Origin: Ornithinibacillus halotolerans
GTDB taxonomy: Bacteria; Bacillota; Bacilli; Bacillales; Amphibacillaceae
Length of the DNA stretch: 64,000 bases
NCBI RefSeq assembly: GCF_014637405.1
Contig: NZ_BMEY01000012.1
Coordinates: forward strand, 1-64,000
Reading direction: 5' to 3'
Of this stretch, positions 15,478 to 24,321 are shown one piece after another; within the stretch, counting starts at the first letter, position 1, and each line of letters opens with the position of its first letter. The notes under the pieces are model-generated. The model did not search any database. It was not told where the DNA came from and saw only the letters and a list, made by a program, of their open reading frames with translations. Position numbers and translations under genes: made by a program.

Positions 15478-17724
15478 CTAGAACAACTTCTCAATCTCCT
15501 CCGCACTTGCTGGCTTACTAAATAGATATCCTTGTCCAAATATAGTACGATTACTTATAGCCAGTAATGCTTCTACCTGTTGTTCATGTTCAATCCCCTC
15601 TACAATAACTTCCAAATTAAAATTAAATCCAATGTTCATAATAGATTTCATCATTGCAATATCAGCATCTGTATGTTCTTGAATGAAACTGCGATCAATT
15701 TTAATAGCGTCAATTAGTAAGTCTTTGAGAACAGAAAGAGAGGAATATCCGGTACCAAAGTCATCAAGAGAAGCTCTAATCCCCATAAGATCCAGTTCCT
15801 TTAGAATTCGAGACGAATCAGCAATATTCTTAACAACACTTTCCGTAATTTCTAATTCAATATCTGATGGATGAACACCGGTTTTATCTATGATTTCCTT
15901 TACATCACTAATGAAATTCTTATCTTCAAATTGTCGCGCAGACACATTGATTGCCATATGTAAATGATCGTAACCCATTTGTTTCCACTTCTTTATTTGG
16001 TTACAGGCAGTGTGTAAGACCCAGTTACCAATAGCGACAATTTGACCAGTTTCTTCTGCTATGGCGATGAATTCAGTAGGAGGAACCGTACCAAGAAGCG
16101 GATGCTTCCAACGAACTAATGCCTCCACTCCAACAATTTTTCTAGTCTGTAAGTTGATTTTAGGCTGATAATGGAGTATGAATTGCCCTTTTTGAATAGC
16201 TCTCTCTAAATCGTGCTCCATCATCATTTTTCGTTCCACCATGTTGTTTAATTCGGAATTATAGAATGTATATTGATTTCCACCTCTACTTTTTGCAAGG
16301 TACATAGAGATATCAGCGTTTTTCATGAGTTTTTCTATTGTTTCACCATTATCCGGGAAAATACTAATGCCGATGCTTGGCTTAATAGAAATATGGTACT
16401 GATTAAACAACAACGGATTAGCAAAATGATTCAAAATAGATTCTGCCACACGCTTACAAGATTCCTTGGATTTATCTTGAAGGATGATAGTAAATTCGTC
16501 TCCGCCTAGACGATATACCCGATCTACCTCGGAAATAGATTTCTTTAATTGTACTGCACATTCTCGTAAAACTTGATTTCCAACATTATGTCCTAGTGTA
16601 TCGTTTATATTTTTAAACCGATCAAAATCAAACAGGAAAATAGCGAACTTTTTCTTTTTTTGTTTTGAAAATTTGATTAAGTCTTTTATATCTCTTAGAA
16701 AGCTTGTACGATTAGTTAGGCCAGTAAGTTTATCATGGTATGCACTGTGCCAAAGTTCCTCTAATAATGAACGATTTTGTTTAATGATAATGATTTGCCT
16801 TATGACAATGAAGATGATGGATATGACTAAACCAAAAGTTAAACTGTCCCATTCCCAATTATTGCTTTCCAACACGAGAGCAGTAAGAATAATAACACTA
16901 GCATTGAAAATTAGACCATTATCAACGGAAGTAACAAGCTTGGAACGAAATATCCAAAATTTCTCTTCCTCTTCTTCTTCCACATATAATCCTGAATAAC
17001 CAATAAATAAAATCGCCAGTATCCATAACGGATCGATAACACTGCCGTAAGTATACTTATCATTAATTAATAGAACGGCATAAACTGTATCTGTAATAAT
17101 TTGTACGAAAAACCCCAGGGTGAGAAATTGATACGTTAATCTTTCCTTTTTATGTCTCGTCATGTAATAGATATTAATGATAACGAATGCAATTGCTAAA
17201 TCTAAAATAGGATACAGCGTATTAAGAAAGAGAGAAGATTGATATTGCTTAGAAATATCTACGATTGGATTGATTAGGAAATGGATACTAAATGTTGTTG
17301 CAGCAATCATAAAAATGATGATATTAAATAGAAACGGCCCCATAGAGTTAGATTTATATAGTAATCTTAGTTTATAGATTAAGGCTGCCAAGAAAAGCAC
17401 ATCTGCTAACACCCAAAATATCCAGGCTGTTTGAGGGAAATCCAAAAAAATATTTGTTAGTAGAAAGAATAACCAAATTCCATTGGATATGAGAAATAGA
17501 ACTAAACCAGTGTTTACCATTAGAATAAATCTTCTATGAACAGGTGGAAGTATAGAATAAGGTCGCGATAACCAATAAATTGAAATGGTAGCTCCAATAA
17601 TAGGGAATATCGCAGAACCAAATGCACGCATCCAAGGCTGGTCTATAAATATCCATATCCAGCTATAATAACTAGTCATGAAAACAATCATAAAGAGTAT
17701 GGCATGTTTTTTTCGTTGAGACAC
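15478..17724 (-). CDS. membrane-bound GGDEF-EAL cyclic-di-GMP enzyme
   Basis: The protein is about 748 residues. The N-terminal 310 residues hold eight to ten hydrophobic helices (a DUF4084-like sensor is possible). Then comes a GGDEF domain with an intact RLGGDEFTIIL and DFDRFKNINDTLGH, then an EAL domain with EALVRWKHP, DDFGTGYSSL and VIVEGIEHEQQ intact. Both diguanylate cyclase and phosphodiesterase activity are therefore possible. I favour GTG 17724 (AATGGTGAT upstream) over TTG 17754. The gene stands alone between convergent and divergent neighbours. Confidence 0.88.
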   Translation of the reverse strand: MSQRKKHAILFMIVFMTSYYSWIWIFIDQPWMRAFGSAIFPIIGATISIYWLSRPYSILPPVHRRFILMVNTGLVLFLISNGIWLFFLLTNIFLDFPQTAWIFWVLADVLFLAALIYKLRLLYKSNSMGPFLFNIIIFMIAATTFSIHFLINPIVDISKQYQSSLFLNTLYPILDLAIAFVIINIYYMTRHKKERLTYQFLTLGFFVQIITDTVYAVLLINDKYTYGSVIDPLWILAILFIGYSGLYVEEEEEEKFWIFRSKLVTSVDNGLIFNASVIILTALVLESNNWEWDSLTFGLVISIIFIVIRQIIIIKQNRSLLEELWHSAYHDKLTGLTNRTSFLRDIKDLIKFSKQKKKKFAIFLFDFDRFKNINDTLGHNVGNQVLRECAVQLKKSISEVDRVYRLGGDEFTIILQDKSKESCKRVAESILNHFANPLLFNQYHISIKPSIGISIFPDNGETIEKLMKNADISMYLAKSRGGNQYTFYNSELNNMVERKMMMEHDLERAIQKGQFILHYQPKINLQTRKIVGVEALVRWKHPLLGTVPPTEFIAIAEETGQIVAIGNWVLHTACNQIKKWKQMGYDHLHMAINVSARQFEDKNFISDVKEIIDKTGVHPSDIELEITESVVKNIADSSRILKELDLMGIRASLDDFGTGYSSLSVLKDLLIDAIKIDRSFIQEHTDADIAMMKSIMNIGFNFNLEVIVEGIEHEQQVEALLAISNRTIFGQGYLFSKPASAEEIEKLF

Positions 17725-17925
17725 AATATCACCATTCTTTTTTACAAAATACAAGTAATAAAACAGTAGTTATTAGTATTCCTTTTCAATTCGGATTTAA
17801 TGATACTATTTTGTAGTTGCACTCATAAATTTCAGCATTTAAAAAAATTGTACTCTAAATTATCGCAAACTATATTATTTTTCCTGTATAATGAAACACG
17901 ATAATTTATAATTGGAGTGTCTATC

Positions 17926-19137
17926 ATGGTAAACCGAACAGATAAAGACGTAGAAAAAGCGATGTTAAACGCATTGACGGGATTAAAGGAAATGCAACGT
18001 GACATGGAACAAAAACAAGATAAACGATTTTGGGCAGATATAAAGATACCTTTCACACTGCATGAAGGTTTAACTAAATATACGAAATATGAATTAGATG
18101 ATATACGAAAGTTTCTAGATATACAGAGAGCTAGTAGTTTAAGAAAAGCAGAATTAATTACTCGAATTGAAGAAACATTACCATCTTTACTAGAAAAAAT
18201 ATGTCTTGAATTCGATGAAGAACGGTTCCGAATGTTAGTTAGTATGGTTCGTAATGACGGATATGTGAAAGCAATAAACATAGAAAATAAACAAATCAGC
18301 TACTGGCGATCAAGCGGTATGGTTTATACAGGAACATACATGGGCAACAAAATACTAGCATTACCAACAGAGTTAATTGAACCCATACTTACTTTGGAAA
18401 AAAACGTTACAATTAGAGCTATAATCAAAAGAAATACCGAATGGTTAAAGCTAACGCACGGTCTGTTGTATTACTACGGTACTTTAGGAACATCAACATT
18501 AATCGATTTCATAGAAAAATACACAAACGAAAAAGTAGAGTTACGAGCCTACTTTAATGTATTGCATTCTGCCAATACCTATCGTAAAGAACATTCTGTA
18601 GATAGTGATGGTTATTCCAATCTACGCGTATTTGATCCAAGTAAGGTGCTAGCCGAGCATCGAAAAAGGGAGAATATATCCTATTATCCGTTTACGAAAG
18701 GACAATTACTGAAAGCAGGGGAATCAGGTTTTGTCGATAGGAATCGAAGCTATCAGCAACTAGTACATTATCTTACAAAGAACTTTGTAATTAAAAAGAA
18801 CGAAGCGGATAGTTTAGTAGAAGAGTGTGTCTATGCGACGAGAATTGGAGAAAGCCCAAATGATGTCATGAAATTTTTAGCTTCGAACTTAGAATTTGAA
18901 AGTATGGAGATAGTACAAGAATTAATGGACCTTGTCGTTAATTTAATGAATAACACGAGGGAATGGTTTTTAAAAGGACATACACCTACAGAATTGCTAG
19001 AAGTGGAGAAAAAGTTCTTAAACCCTATACCGAAAACTAGCAATGCTTTAACGAAACAAAAGGTAGAGAAAGTTGGTCGAAATGATCCATGTCCATGTGG
19101 GAGTGGAAAGAAGTATAAGAAATGTTGTGGTAAGTAA
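17926..19137 (+). CDS. SEC-C motif protein
   Basis: The 403-residue soluble protein ends in a SEC-C zinc motif ([21 protein letters not shown]; CxC then CC ligands), known from SecA C-termini and many stand-alone proteins. The rest is helical with no family I can name. It includes a SAP-like stretch at about residues 48-75 ([18 protein letters not shown], then [12 protein letters not shown]), which in other proteins binds nucleic acid. The ATG at 17926 has TTGGAG at 17912-17917. A bidirectional terminator follows. Confidence 0.8.
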   Translation: MVNRTDKDVEKAMLNALTGLKEMQRDMEQKQDKRFWADIKIPFTLHEGLTKYTKYELDDIRKFLDIQRASSLRKAELITRIEETLPSLLEKICLEFDEERFRMLVSMVRNDGYVKAINIENKQISYWRSSGMVYTGTYMGNKILALPTELIEPILTLEKNVTIRAIIKRNTEWLKLTHGLLYYYGTLGTSTLIDFIEKYTNEKVELRAYFNVLHSANTYRKEHSVDSDGYSNLRVFDPSKVLAEHRKRENISYYPFTKGQLLKAGESGFVDRNRSYQQLVHYLTKNFVIKKNEADSLVEECVYATRIGESPNDVMKFLASNLEFESMEIVQELMDLVVNLMNNTREWFLKGHTPTELLEVEKKFLNPIPKTSNALTKQKVEKVGRNDPCPCGSGKKYKKCCGK

Positions 19138-19141
19138 TAGA

Positions 19142-19184
19142 CAAAAAAGCCTTTCACCTAATAAAAATTAGTGAAAGGCTTTTT
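19142..19184. terminator. bidirectional terminator between the SEC-C and VOC genes
   Basis: AAAAAGCCTTTCAC pairs with GTGAAAGGCTTTTT, with A and T runs on both sides, between two convergent genes. Confidence 0.9.
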
Positions 19185-19185
19185 C

Positions 19186-19557
19186 TTATCTATGCTGGTC
19201 AAATAAAATCGGATTACCATCAGGATCTACTACTGTAAAATGTGCTGGTCCTTCAGTTGACTCGTCTGCTTCCTGTACGAATGAAATACCTTTAGCTTTC
19301 AATGCCTTTTGAATATCGCGAACGTCCGTAAATGATTCGACATTCTCGGCATTTTGATTCCAACCTGGGTTAAAGGTAAGCATGTTCTTCTCAAACATCC
19401 CTTGGAAAAGTCCGATAACTGTGTCCCCGTTCTTTAGAATTAACCAATTTTGTTCAATGTTCCCACCGAGTGTTTGAAATCCGAGTGCTTCATAGAATTC
19501 TTTTGATTTGTGGATGTCCTTTACAGCTAAGCTAATAGAGAATGCGCCTAGTTCCAT
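19186..19557 (-). CDS. VOC (glyoxalase/bleomycin-resistance fold) family protein
   Basis: The 123-residue protein has two beta-alpha-beta-beta-beta units: [23 protein letters not shown] at the start and [30 protein letters not shown] at the end. The end carries the metal-region pattern DPDGNPI. This fits a PhnB/glyoxalase-like dioxygenase or binding protein. GGAGGAAAT precedes the ATG. The substrate is not predictable. Confidence 0.85.
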   Translation of the reverse strand: MELGAFSISLAVKDIHKSKEFYEALGFQTLGGNIEQNWLILKNGDTVIGLFQGMFEKNMLTFNPGWNQNAENVESFTDVRDIQKALKAKGISFVQEADESTEGPAHFTVVDPDGNPILFDQHR

Positions 19558-19727
19558 CTAATTTCCTCCTTTAATGTTGGCTATTTTGCAGAATGACTTA
19601 TGTAGTTATCATTATTATAACAAAATTTGCCAGCGATTTTTCCATTTCTCTATAGAGCAGGAGAAATAATCATTGTTGTCGAATGAATAAGATAGAGATA
19701 TAGAATACTAGAAGGGAGAGAGGTTGA

Positions 19728-20477
19728 ATGGAGAAGTATCCTGTCATGAAAGAAGCGGAAGAGTTTTATTTTGAAGGAAATGAGATAGGTGTCCTAATTA
19801 GCCATGGGTTCACTGGTACTACTCAGAGTATGCGCTATATTGGTGAGCGAATAGCTAAAAGCGGGTATACCGTATACGGTCCAAGGCTAACTGGCCACGG
19901 TACACATCCAGAAGATATGGAAAGAGCGTCATACAAAGACTGGATTGCAACGGTGGAAGGGGCTTTAGAAAAGCTAAAAGAGACATGTTCAACGATTTTC
20001 GTAGTTGGCTTGTCTATGGGGGGAACGCTAGCACTTTATCTTGCTGAAAATCATCCTAACATTGCTGGTATTATGCCAATAAATGCTGCGATAAATATGT
20101 CTGAGTTTGCAACGTATTATCAAGGGTTAAAAGAAGAAGGTGCACGATTTGTACCAGGAATTGGTTCTGATATTAAAAAAGAGGGAATTAAAGAGCTTGC
20201 TTATGAACAGACTCCAGTGAAATCAATGGGGGACTTGCTAACGTTAATGAATATGGTCCGAGAGAATTTAACCAAAATAACAGTCCCTACTTTAGTATTA
20301 TCATCTACCGTTGATCATGTTGTACCCCCTGAAAACTCACAAGAAATCTACAAGAATATTTCATCGGAAGAAAAAAGAATGGTAACCCTAGAAAACAGTT
20401 ATCACGTTGCAACACTTGATAATGATAAAGAATTAATTGCCAAAGAGTGTGTTGCGTTTATTGAGAAATATAGTTAA
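19728..20477 (+). CDS. carboxylesterase (Est30-like alpha/beta hydrolase)
   Basis: The 249-residue hydrolase matches the thermostable Est30 monoacyl carboxylesterase family. It has the oxyanion loop ISHGFTGTTQSMR near residue 25, the nucleophile elbow VVGLSMGGTLAL (Ser about 95), the acid in SSTVDHVVPPENS, and the histidine in NSYHVATLDND near the end. There is no signal peptide, so it acts in the cytosol on short-chain esters. GGGAGAGAG precedes the ATG. Confidence 0.9.
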   Translation: MEKYPVMKEAEEFYFEGNEIGVLISHGFTGTTQSMRYIGERIAKSGYTVYGPRLTGHGTHPEDMERASYKDWIATVEGALEKLKETCSTIFVVGLSMGGTLALYLAENHPNIAGIMPINAAINMSEFATYYQGLKEEGARFVPGIGSDIKKEGIKELAYEQTPVKSMGDLLTLMNMVRENLTKITVPTLVLSSTVDHVVPPENSQEIYKNISSEEKRMVTLENSYHVATLDNDKELIAKECVAFIEKYS

Positions 20478-20503
20478 TTGGAATAGTATTTAAAGACTAT
20501 TAA

Positions 20504-20540
20504 ACAAGGTTCCTTCCCCGGATTGGAGAGGGAACCTTAT
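20504..20540. terminator. probable bidirectional terminator between the esterase and AraC genes
   Basis: AAGGTTCC pairs with GGAACCTT around a G/C-rich loop between the convergent genes. Only a weak T run follows on the plus side. Confidence 0.55.
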
Positions 20541-20542
20541 CA

Positions 20543-21406
20543 TTATTTTTTCTGAACAGGTATCCAAATTTCACTGTAGGCGTAATCTTTTTTATCCGGA
20601 TCCATCTTCGTGAAAGAGAATGTAGGGGCATTAATAACCTGGTAATCAGATGTTGGTAACCATTCAGAATAAGTTCTAGCCATTGTATTCTGTAATGTAG
20701 ATGGGAATGGCCCCTCATTTGGGAAGATTGCCCAAGTATAGCTTTCAACTGGTACAACATCTAATTGATCACTTACTTCATCTTTAGTTGTTAACACACC
20801 GATTAAATGGGTTAAATCTCCCTCTTCTTTTAAGAAATTTGCATCGGCATTATAGGAAGCATTCACGATTTCGTAAGGATCGATATTTTGCAACGAACGC
20901 ATTTCTCTCCGTTGTTCTTCAGTAATGCTTTGTGCTAGCTTGACAATCTCGTTATTAACACCTTGAAATTGCATCGGTACACGCTTACTAACACCAACTA
21001 AATGAAAGGCTGATTTCTCTTCTATTCTAAACTCCATACTAGTTCCTCCTTTTACAGTAATGATGAAGGAAAGTTTGGGAAATGTTTTACTTAACCCTTT
21101 CTTGAGGACTTCGGAAGGTAAAAAACCACTCCATTTCTTAAATGCTCTCGTGAAGCCGTCCACTGACTGATATCCATATTTAAAAGCAACATCTGTTACT
21201 TTCGCACCTTCAAGCAATTCCTTATTTGCTTCAGCTAATTTTCTGTTCTTGATATATTCACTTAGCGTGAGCCCGGAGAGGTAGAAAAATATCTGTCTAA
21301 AGTGGTAATCAGAAACCCCTGCGTAATCGGATATGTTTTCAAGAGAAAGGTCATCAGTTAAATGGTCTTCAATATAGTCAATCACTAGGTTTAGTTCTCG
21401 TAACAC
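20543..21406 (-). CDS. AraC-family regulator with a GyrI-like effector-binding domain
   Basis: The 287-residue regulator has two helix-turn-helix motifs in the first 105 residues (LSLENISDYAGVSDYHFRQIFF and VTDVAFKYGYQSVDGFTRAFKKWSG), then a GyrI/SOUL-like ligand domain from about residue 125 (MEFRIEEKSAFHLVGVSKRV). This is the Rob/SoxS-plus-GyrI layout used to sense small hydrophobic compounds. Translation starts at GTG 21406 behind GGAGGG. Targets are unknown; the adjacent esterase is a convergent gene and may be unrelated. Confidence 0.88.
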   Translation of the reverse strand: MLRELNLVIDYIEDHLTDDLSLENISDYAGVSDYHFRQIFFYLSGLTLSEYIKNRKLAEANKELLEGAKVTDVAFKYGYQSVDGFTRAFKKWSGFLPSEVLKKGLSKTFPKLSFIITVKGGTSMEFRIEEKSAFHLVGVSKRVPMQFQGVNNEIVKLAQSITEEQRREMRSLQNIDPYEIVNASYNADANFLKEEGDLTHLIGVLTTKDEVSDQLDVVPVESYTWAIFPNEGPFPSTLQNTMARTYSEWLPTSDYQVINAPTFSFTKMDPDKKDYAYSEIWIPVQKK

Positions 21407-21579
21407 ATTATCCCTCCTTCATCTGTTTTTATGATATCAGAGCATCAGATGGAGTACTCGACATTTATAGTATGAAATTTATCGGATTGGATGGTGAAAA
21501 AGGGTCCGAGACTAGTAGAAAAAATTGCGTAGGAGTACATTTATGGTGAGGAATAAGTAAATTGGAAAAATAGTTAGGC

Positions 21580-21622
21580 AGAGAAGTAATCGTAAACCCT
21601 AAAGCGGAACGATTACTTCTTA
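21580..21622 (-). terminator. intrinsic terminator of the 21.6-kb gene
   Basis: On the minus strand, AAGAAGTAATCGTT-type and complementary arms (AGAAGTAATCG with CGATTACTTCT) flank a 14-16-nt loop. Confidence 0.7.
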
Positions 21623-21624
21623 GG

Positions 21625-21960
21625 TTATGGATTAATTAAATTTTGAATATCTTCTTTCGAAAGTCGTTGCTTACTAATTTGTATTTTACCTTTTTGAATC
21701 TGTTGAAAGTCTATCTCGCCATCGATCATATTCTGTTCCGTTATGATACTTGGAATGGGATAATCAATTAGTTTTCCTGCAACGTCATAAAATAAATATC
21801 CTTCTTTTTCGTCATATATAAAAGAATTGATTTTCATGTTTGGTGTGATGAAAAGAGTTAGCTTTTCCTGTTCATTCCACATCATTTTGATGAGGATTTT
21901 TTTGCTTATTTTCTTTTCGACTAAAGATTTCCAGTTAGTTAGTGGGATGGATTGGGTCAT
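21625..21960 (-). CDS. hypothetical protein
   Basis: The 111-residue cytosolic protein begins behind GGAGGACAA. It shows alternating beta-strand-like stretches (KLTLFITPNMKINSFIYDEKEGYLFYDV) and ends SKEDIQNLINP. I do not recognise the family. It is monocistronic. Confidence 0.6.
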   Translation of the reverse strand: MTQSIPLTNWKSLVEKKISKKILIKMMWNEQEKLTLFITPNMKINSFIYDEKEGYLFYDVAGKLIDYPIPSIITEQNMIDGEIDFQQIQKGKIQISKQRLSKEDIQNLINP

Positions 21961-22072
21961 GGGTTGTCCTCCAGGTATGGTATGAATTAGGTAAAGTTAT
22001 AATCTATGTATAGTATATATTATACCGTTAATGCAATACATTGTGTTCTTAAGTATTGTCTGCTAGGTGCTC

Positions 22073-22101
22073 TTGACAGTATACTAGTGGAAAATTATAC
22101 T
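22073..22101 (+). promoter_or_regulatory. SigA-type promoter of antitoxin RNA, copy 1
   Basis: TTGACA (22073-22078) and TATACT (22096-22101) have a 17-bp spacer. Confidence 0.85.
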
Positions 22102-22107
22102 AATAAT

Positions 22108-22241
22108 AAGAAAAGGTGCAAAGTAGCTCCAACTACTATGCACCACAACTACAATACCGCATAAAGAGCGGTTGACCAATAAGTTGTGAATTGCAAAAAG
22201 AAGTAACTTTACCTTGGTCAGGGCGGTTACTTCTTTTTGTT
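22108..22241 (+). ncRNA. type I antitoxin RNA, copy 1
   Basis: The predicted transcript begins about 7 bp after the -10 and has a stem GGTGCAAAGTAG/CTACTATGCACC. It then has the conserved ACAACTACA and GAGCGGTTGACCA segments, and ends at the terminator stem 22195-22238, where it overlaps the 3' end of the convergent toxin mRNA. The convergent overlap at a shared terminator follows the TxpA/RatA and BsrG/SR4 plan. Confidence 0.75.
22195..22241. terminator. bidirectional terminator of toxin-antitoxin module 1
   Basis: AAAAAGAAGTAAC pairs with GTTACTTCTTTTT around about 18 nt. It overlaps the last codons of the toxin gene. Confidence 0.85.
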
Positions 22242-22337
22242 TACTAGATAGACGACAATAGTTATGATTAATGTTAATCCTGCTGTTAATGAGAGACTAT
22301 ATTGGAATAGCAAACTCAGAGCTTCATATGTCGTCAT
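22227..22337 (-). CDS. Hol_Tox-type small membrane toxin, copy 1
   Basis: The 36-residue peptide begins MTTYEALSLLFQYSL, has one hydrophobic helix (LTAGLTLIITIVVYLV) and ends NKKK. This is the pattern of the putative holin-like type I toxins of Firmicutes (BsrG, BsrE and TxpA relatives), which insert in the membrane. A strong GGGAGGTGG site precedes the ATG. The mRNA 5' leader contains GGGCGGTT, complementary to AACCGCCC in its own 3' part, so a long-range pairing could hide the ribosome site. Its own promoter looks weak next to the antitoxin's. Confidence 0.8.
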   Translation of the reverse strand: MTTYEALSLLFQYSLSLTAGLTLIITIVVYLVNKKK

Positions 22338-22559
22338 CTATACCACCTCCCTTCATCAGGAAGATGGCCAACCGCCCACTATACTATGTAGTTGTTAGGA
22401 ATATATTACCATATTATTGGGGTGTTTTGAATAGGGTAATAGAATGTTTGTTCTTGTTATGGTTACATTAAGTATTTATTTACTCTATCGAGAAACGGTT
22501 GTATAACAATAAATATTTAAGCTAACAGTTAAATATACTAAATAAATCGAGCGTTGTTA

Positions 22560-23126
22560 ATGAAAAACTCTAGGACTGAAAAAATTACAATAATAGATTC
22601 GGTTATCAAAAGAATATGGAAAGAAGATCTAAGCAGGGATTATAATAATGGGTTCTTACTAAAAGAAGGTTCGATGAAAAATGCCTTTTATTTCCATCTG
22701 AGACATAGACTAGGAGAAGTGTTTTTATTGAATAATAATTTAAGAATCTTTACTGAATTTCACATGGAAGGTCAAAGAGTTGACTTAGTGATAGTAGAGA
22801 TAAATCCTGATTTAATATGGAAAGAATCGTTAGAAGATTGTGTTATAGATATAGTTGCAACAATTGAAATGAAATTCAAGGGTCAAGGTGTAAATGACAG
22901 TCCTTTTTATAAGGATATTGAAAAGGTGATTCAGTATATAAACGGATGGGGAGTTAATACGAAACATTACTTAGCATTCATACAAGAGAAGTACTTCATT
23001 AAAGATGAAATTACATCTTGGTTGAGTGATGAACAGATTAATAGTTCGAAAGGAAAATTGGTAGAGTTATATTCATATTGGGATAATGAGACGGACGAGA
23101 GTGAGTGGATTGTGAAGGAGTATTAA
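22560..23126 (+). CDS. putative PD-(D/E)XK nuclease-like protein
   Basis: The 188-residue protein has QRVDLVIVEI near residue 80 followed by ATIEMKFKGQ, giving the D...ExK spacing of a restriction-endonuclease-like core. Overall length suits a single nuclease domain. There is no clear ribosome site before ATG 22560. It is framed by two directly repeated type I toxin-antitoxin modules. I cannot name a family. Mobile-element or defence roles are inference. Confidence 0.5.
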   Translation: MKNSRTEKITIIDSVIKRIWKEDLSRDYNNGFLLKEGSMKNAFYFHLRHRLGEVFLLNNNLRIFTEFHMEGQRVDLVIVEINPDLIWKESLEDCVIDIVATIEMKFKGQGVNDSPFYKDIEKVIQYINGWGVNTKHYLAFIQEKYFIKDEITSWLSDEQINSSKGKLVELYSYWDNETDESEWIVKEY

Positions 23127-23174
23127 TACAAAAGTGCAAGAGCATATAAATTAAGTAATCCAAGCTGAACTACC

Positions 23175-23203
23175 TTGACAGTATATTAGTGGAAATTTAT
23201 ACT
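23175..23203 (+). promoter_or_regulatory. SigA-type promoter of antitoxin RNA, copy 2
   Basis: TTGACA (23175-23180) and TATACT (23198-23203) have a 17-bp spacer. Confidence 0.85.
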
Positions 23204-23209
23204 AATAAT

Positions 23210-23344
23210 AAGAAAAGGTATTTAGTAGCGGTAACTACCAAGTACCATACAACTACAACCCGCATAAAGAGCGGTTGACCGGTTTGAAGACCATCACAAA
23301 AGAAGTAATCGCGACCAGTCCAGGGGCGGTTACTTCTTTCTGTT
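23210..23344 (+). ncRNA. type I antitoxin RNA, copy 2
   Basis: This has the same layout as copy 1. The 5' hairpin is less perfect (GGTATTTAGTAG/CTACCAAGTACC), the GCATAAAGAGCGGTTGACC block is conserved, and the terminator is at 23298-23340, overlapping the toxin's 3' end. Confidence 0.7.
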
Positions 23345-23440
23345 TATTAGATAGACGACAATCGTTATGACTAGTGTTAATCCTGCTGTGAATGAGAGAC
23401 TATATTGAAATAGCAAACTCAGAGCTTCATATGTCGTCAT
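23330..23440 (-). CDS. Hol_Tox-type small membrane toxin, copy 2
   Basis: This 36-residue peptide differs from copy 1 at a few positions (Phe for Leu at 17, Val for Ile at 23, and INRKK at the end). The helix and the MTTYEALSLLFQYSL start are unchanged. The ribosome site reads GGGACGTGG instead of GGGAGGTGG, which should lower translation. The leader segment GGGCGGTT and the antitoxin pairing region are kept. Confidence 0.8.
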   Translation of the reverse strand: MTTYEALSLLFQYSLSFTAGLTLVITIVVYLINRKK

Positions 23441-23582
23441 CTTTACCACGTCCCTTCATCAGGAAGATGGCCAACCGCCCACTATACTATGTAGTTGTTA
23501 GGAATAATTTTACCATATTCTGGTTTAGTTTTGAATGATATTTTAGAATGTTTGTTCGTAGATTGTTACTTACTCTTAATAA

Positions 23583-23873
23583 CTAACTAAATGGAAAACC
23601 CATCTTCCTGAAATCTTCACTATGATTAATAATGAAATCTTCACAATTAATCCACCTAACATCCTTTATGGCTTCTATATACTCATCTATATCTTCAAAG
23701 AGTAACAAAGCATTTGCTGGAAAATCCTCTAGATTACTTTCAAATACAATAATTCTTCCCTCATTTATTTTCCAGCTTTGATGAATTTTGCTATTATCCC
23801 ATTCTCTAACCGTAAGTAACCCGGTCTTCTCATCCATGTACTTTGATAAATTAACATTAATTGTATTTCTCAT
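23583..23873 (-). CDS. hypothetical protein
   Basis: The 96-residue acidic cytosolic protein starts behind AAAGGAA, 13 bp after the upstream gene. Aromatic and acidic residues are frequent (LEDFPANALLLFEDIDEYIEAIKD). The size and pairing would suit an immunity or small regulatory protein, but I recognise no family. Confidence 0.5.
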   Translation of the reverse strand: MRNTINVNLSKYMDEKTGLLTVREWDNSKIHQSWKINEGRIIVFESNLEDFPANALLLFEDIDEYIEAIKDVRWINCEDFIINHSEDFRKMGFPFS

Positions 23874-23886
23874 GTAAAATTCCTTT

Positions 23887-24150
23887 CTATAATTTTATAA
23901 ATTCCTCTATAGATAGCTTTTTGGATTGTACATAATGCTTCTCAGTTAAATAGCAGTCCATTACTTCTACTTCGGCTTTACTAATCAATACTTTAATAAA
24001 TATTGGTGCATCGATATAACCGATATATTCATAGACAAATTTTTTATCTAATGTTGTCGTGATGGATTGAAACTCTAAATCAAAATATCCAATTTCATAC
24101 AACAACCTTTCAATTCTTGGTTTGACCGTTTTATCCACTATTAAATTCAT
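23887..24150 (-). CDS. hypothetical protein
   Basis: The 87-residue protein (MNLIVDKTVKPRIERLLYEIGYFDLEFQSI at the start, LSIEEFIKL at the end) is the first gene of a two-gene minus-strand unit. There are no membrane segments. Family and function are unknown. It borders the defence island and is divergent from the GHKL ATPase gene. Confidence 0.5.
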   Translation of the reverse strand: MNLIVDKTVKPRIERLLYEIGYFDLEFQSITTTLDKKFVYEYIGYIDAPIFIKVLISKAEVEVMDCYLTEKHYVQSKKLSIEEFIKL

Positions 24151-24321
24151 TCCTTATAGAAGATTTTGGATCATTATGTCTGAATAATATTAAATAAATA
24201 CGATCGATTTTCATGATTAAGGTTGTCTAGTCATATTTACCTATGTAGATGTGATAGTATATAATTAGAAATTTTTATATTTAAAAAAGTTATTATTTAA
24301 TTTAACTATTGGGGGATTCAA

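Larger units (their letters stand above)
22060..22520 (+). repeat. left copy of a roughly 450-bp direct repeat carrying a toxin-antitoxin module
   Basis: The segment from CTTGACAGTATA to about 22500 is repeated, with roughly 85-90% identity by eye, at 23162-23570 in the same orientation. Both copies hold the antitoxin promoter, the antitoxin RNA, the toxin gene and its 5' leader. A nuclease-like gene lies between them. Confidence 0.8.
23162..23570 (+). repeat. right copy of the direct repeat carrying a toxin-antitoxin module
   Basis: This copy is collinear with 22060-22520. Divergence is mainly in the linker before the terminator and in the far upstream region of the toxin. Confidence 0.8.
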
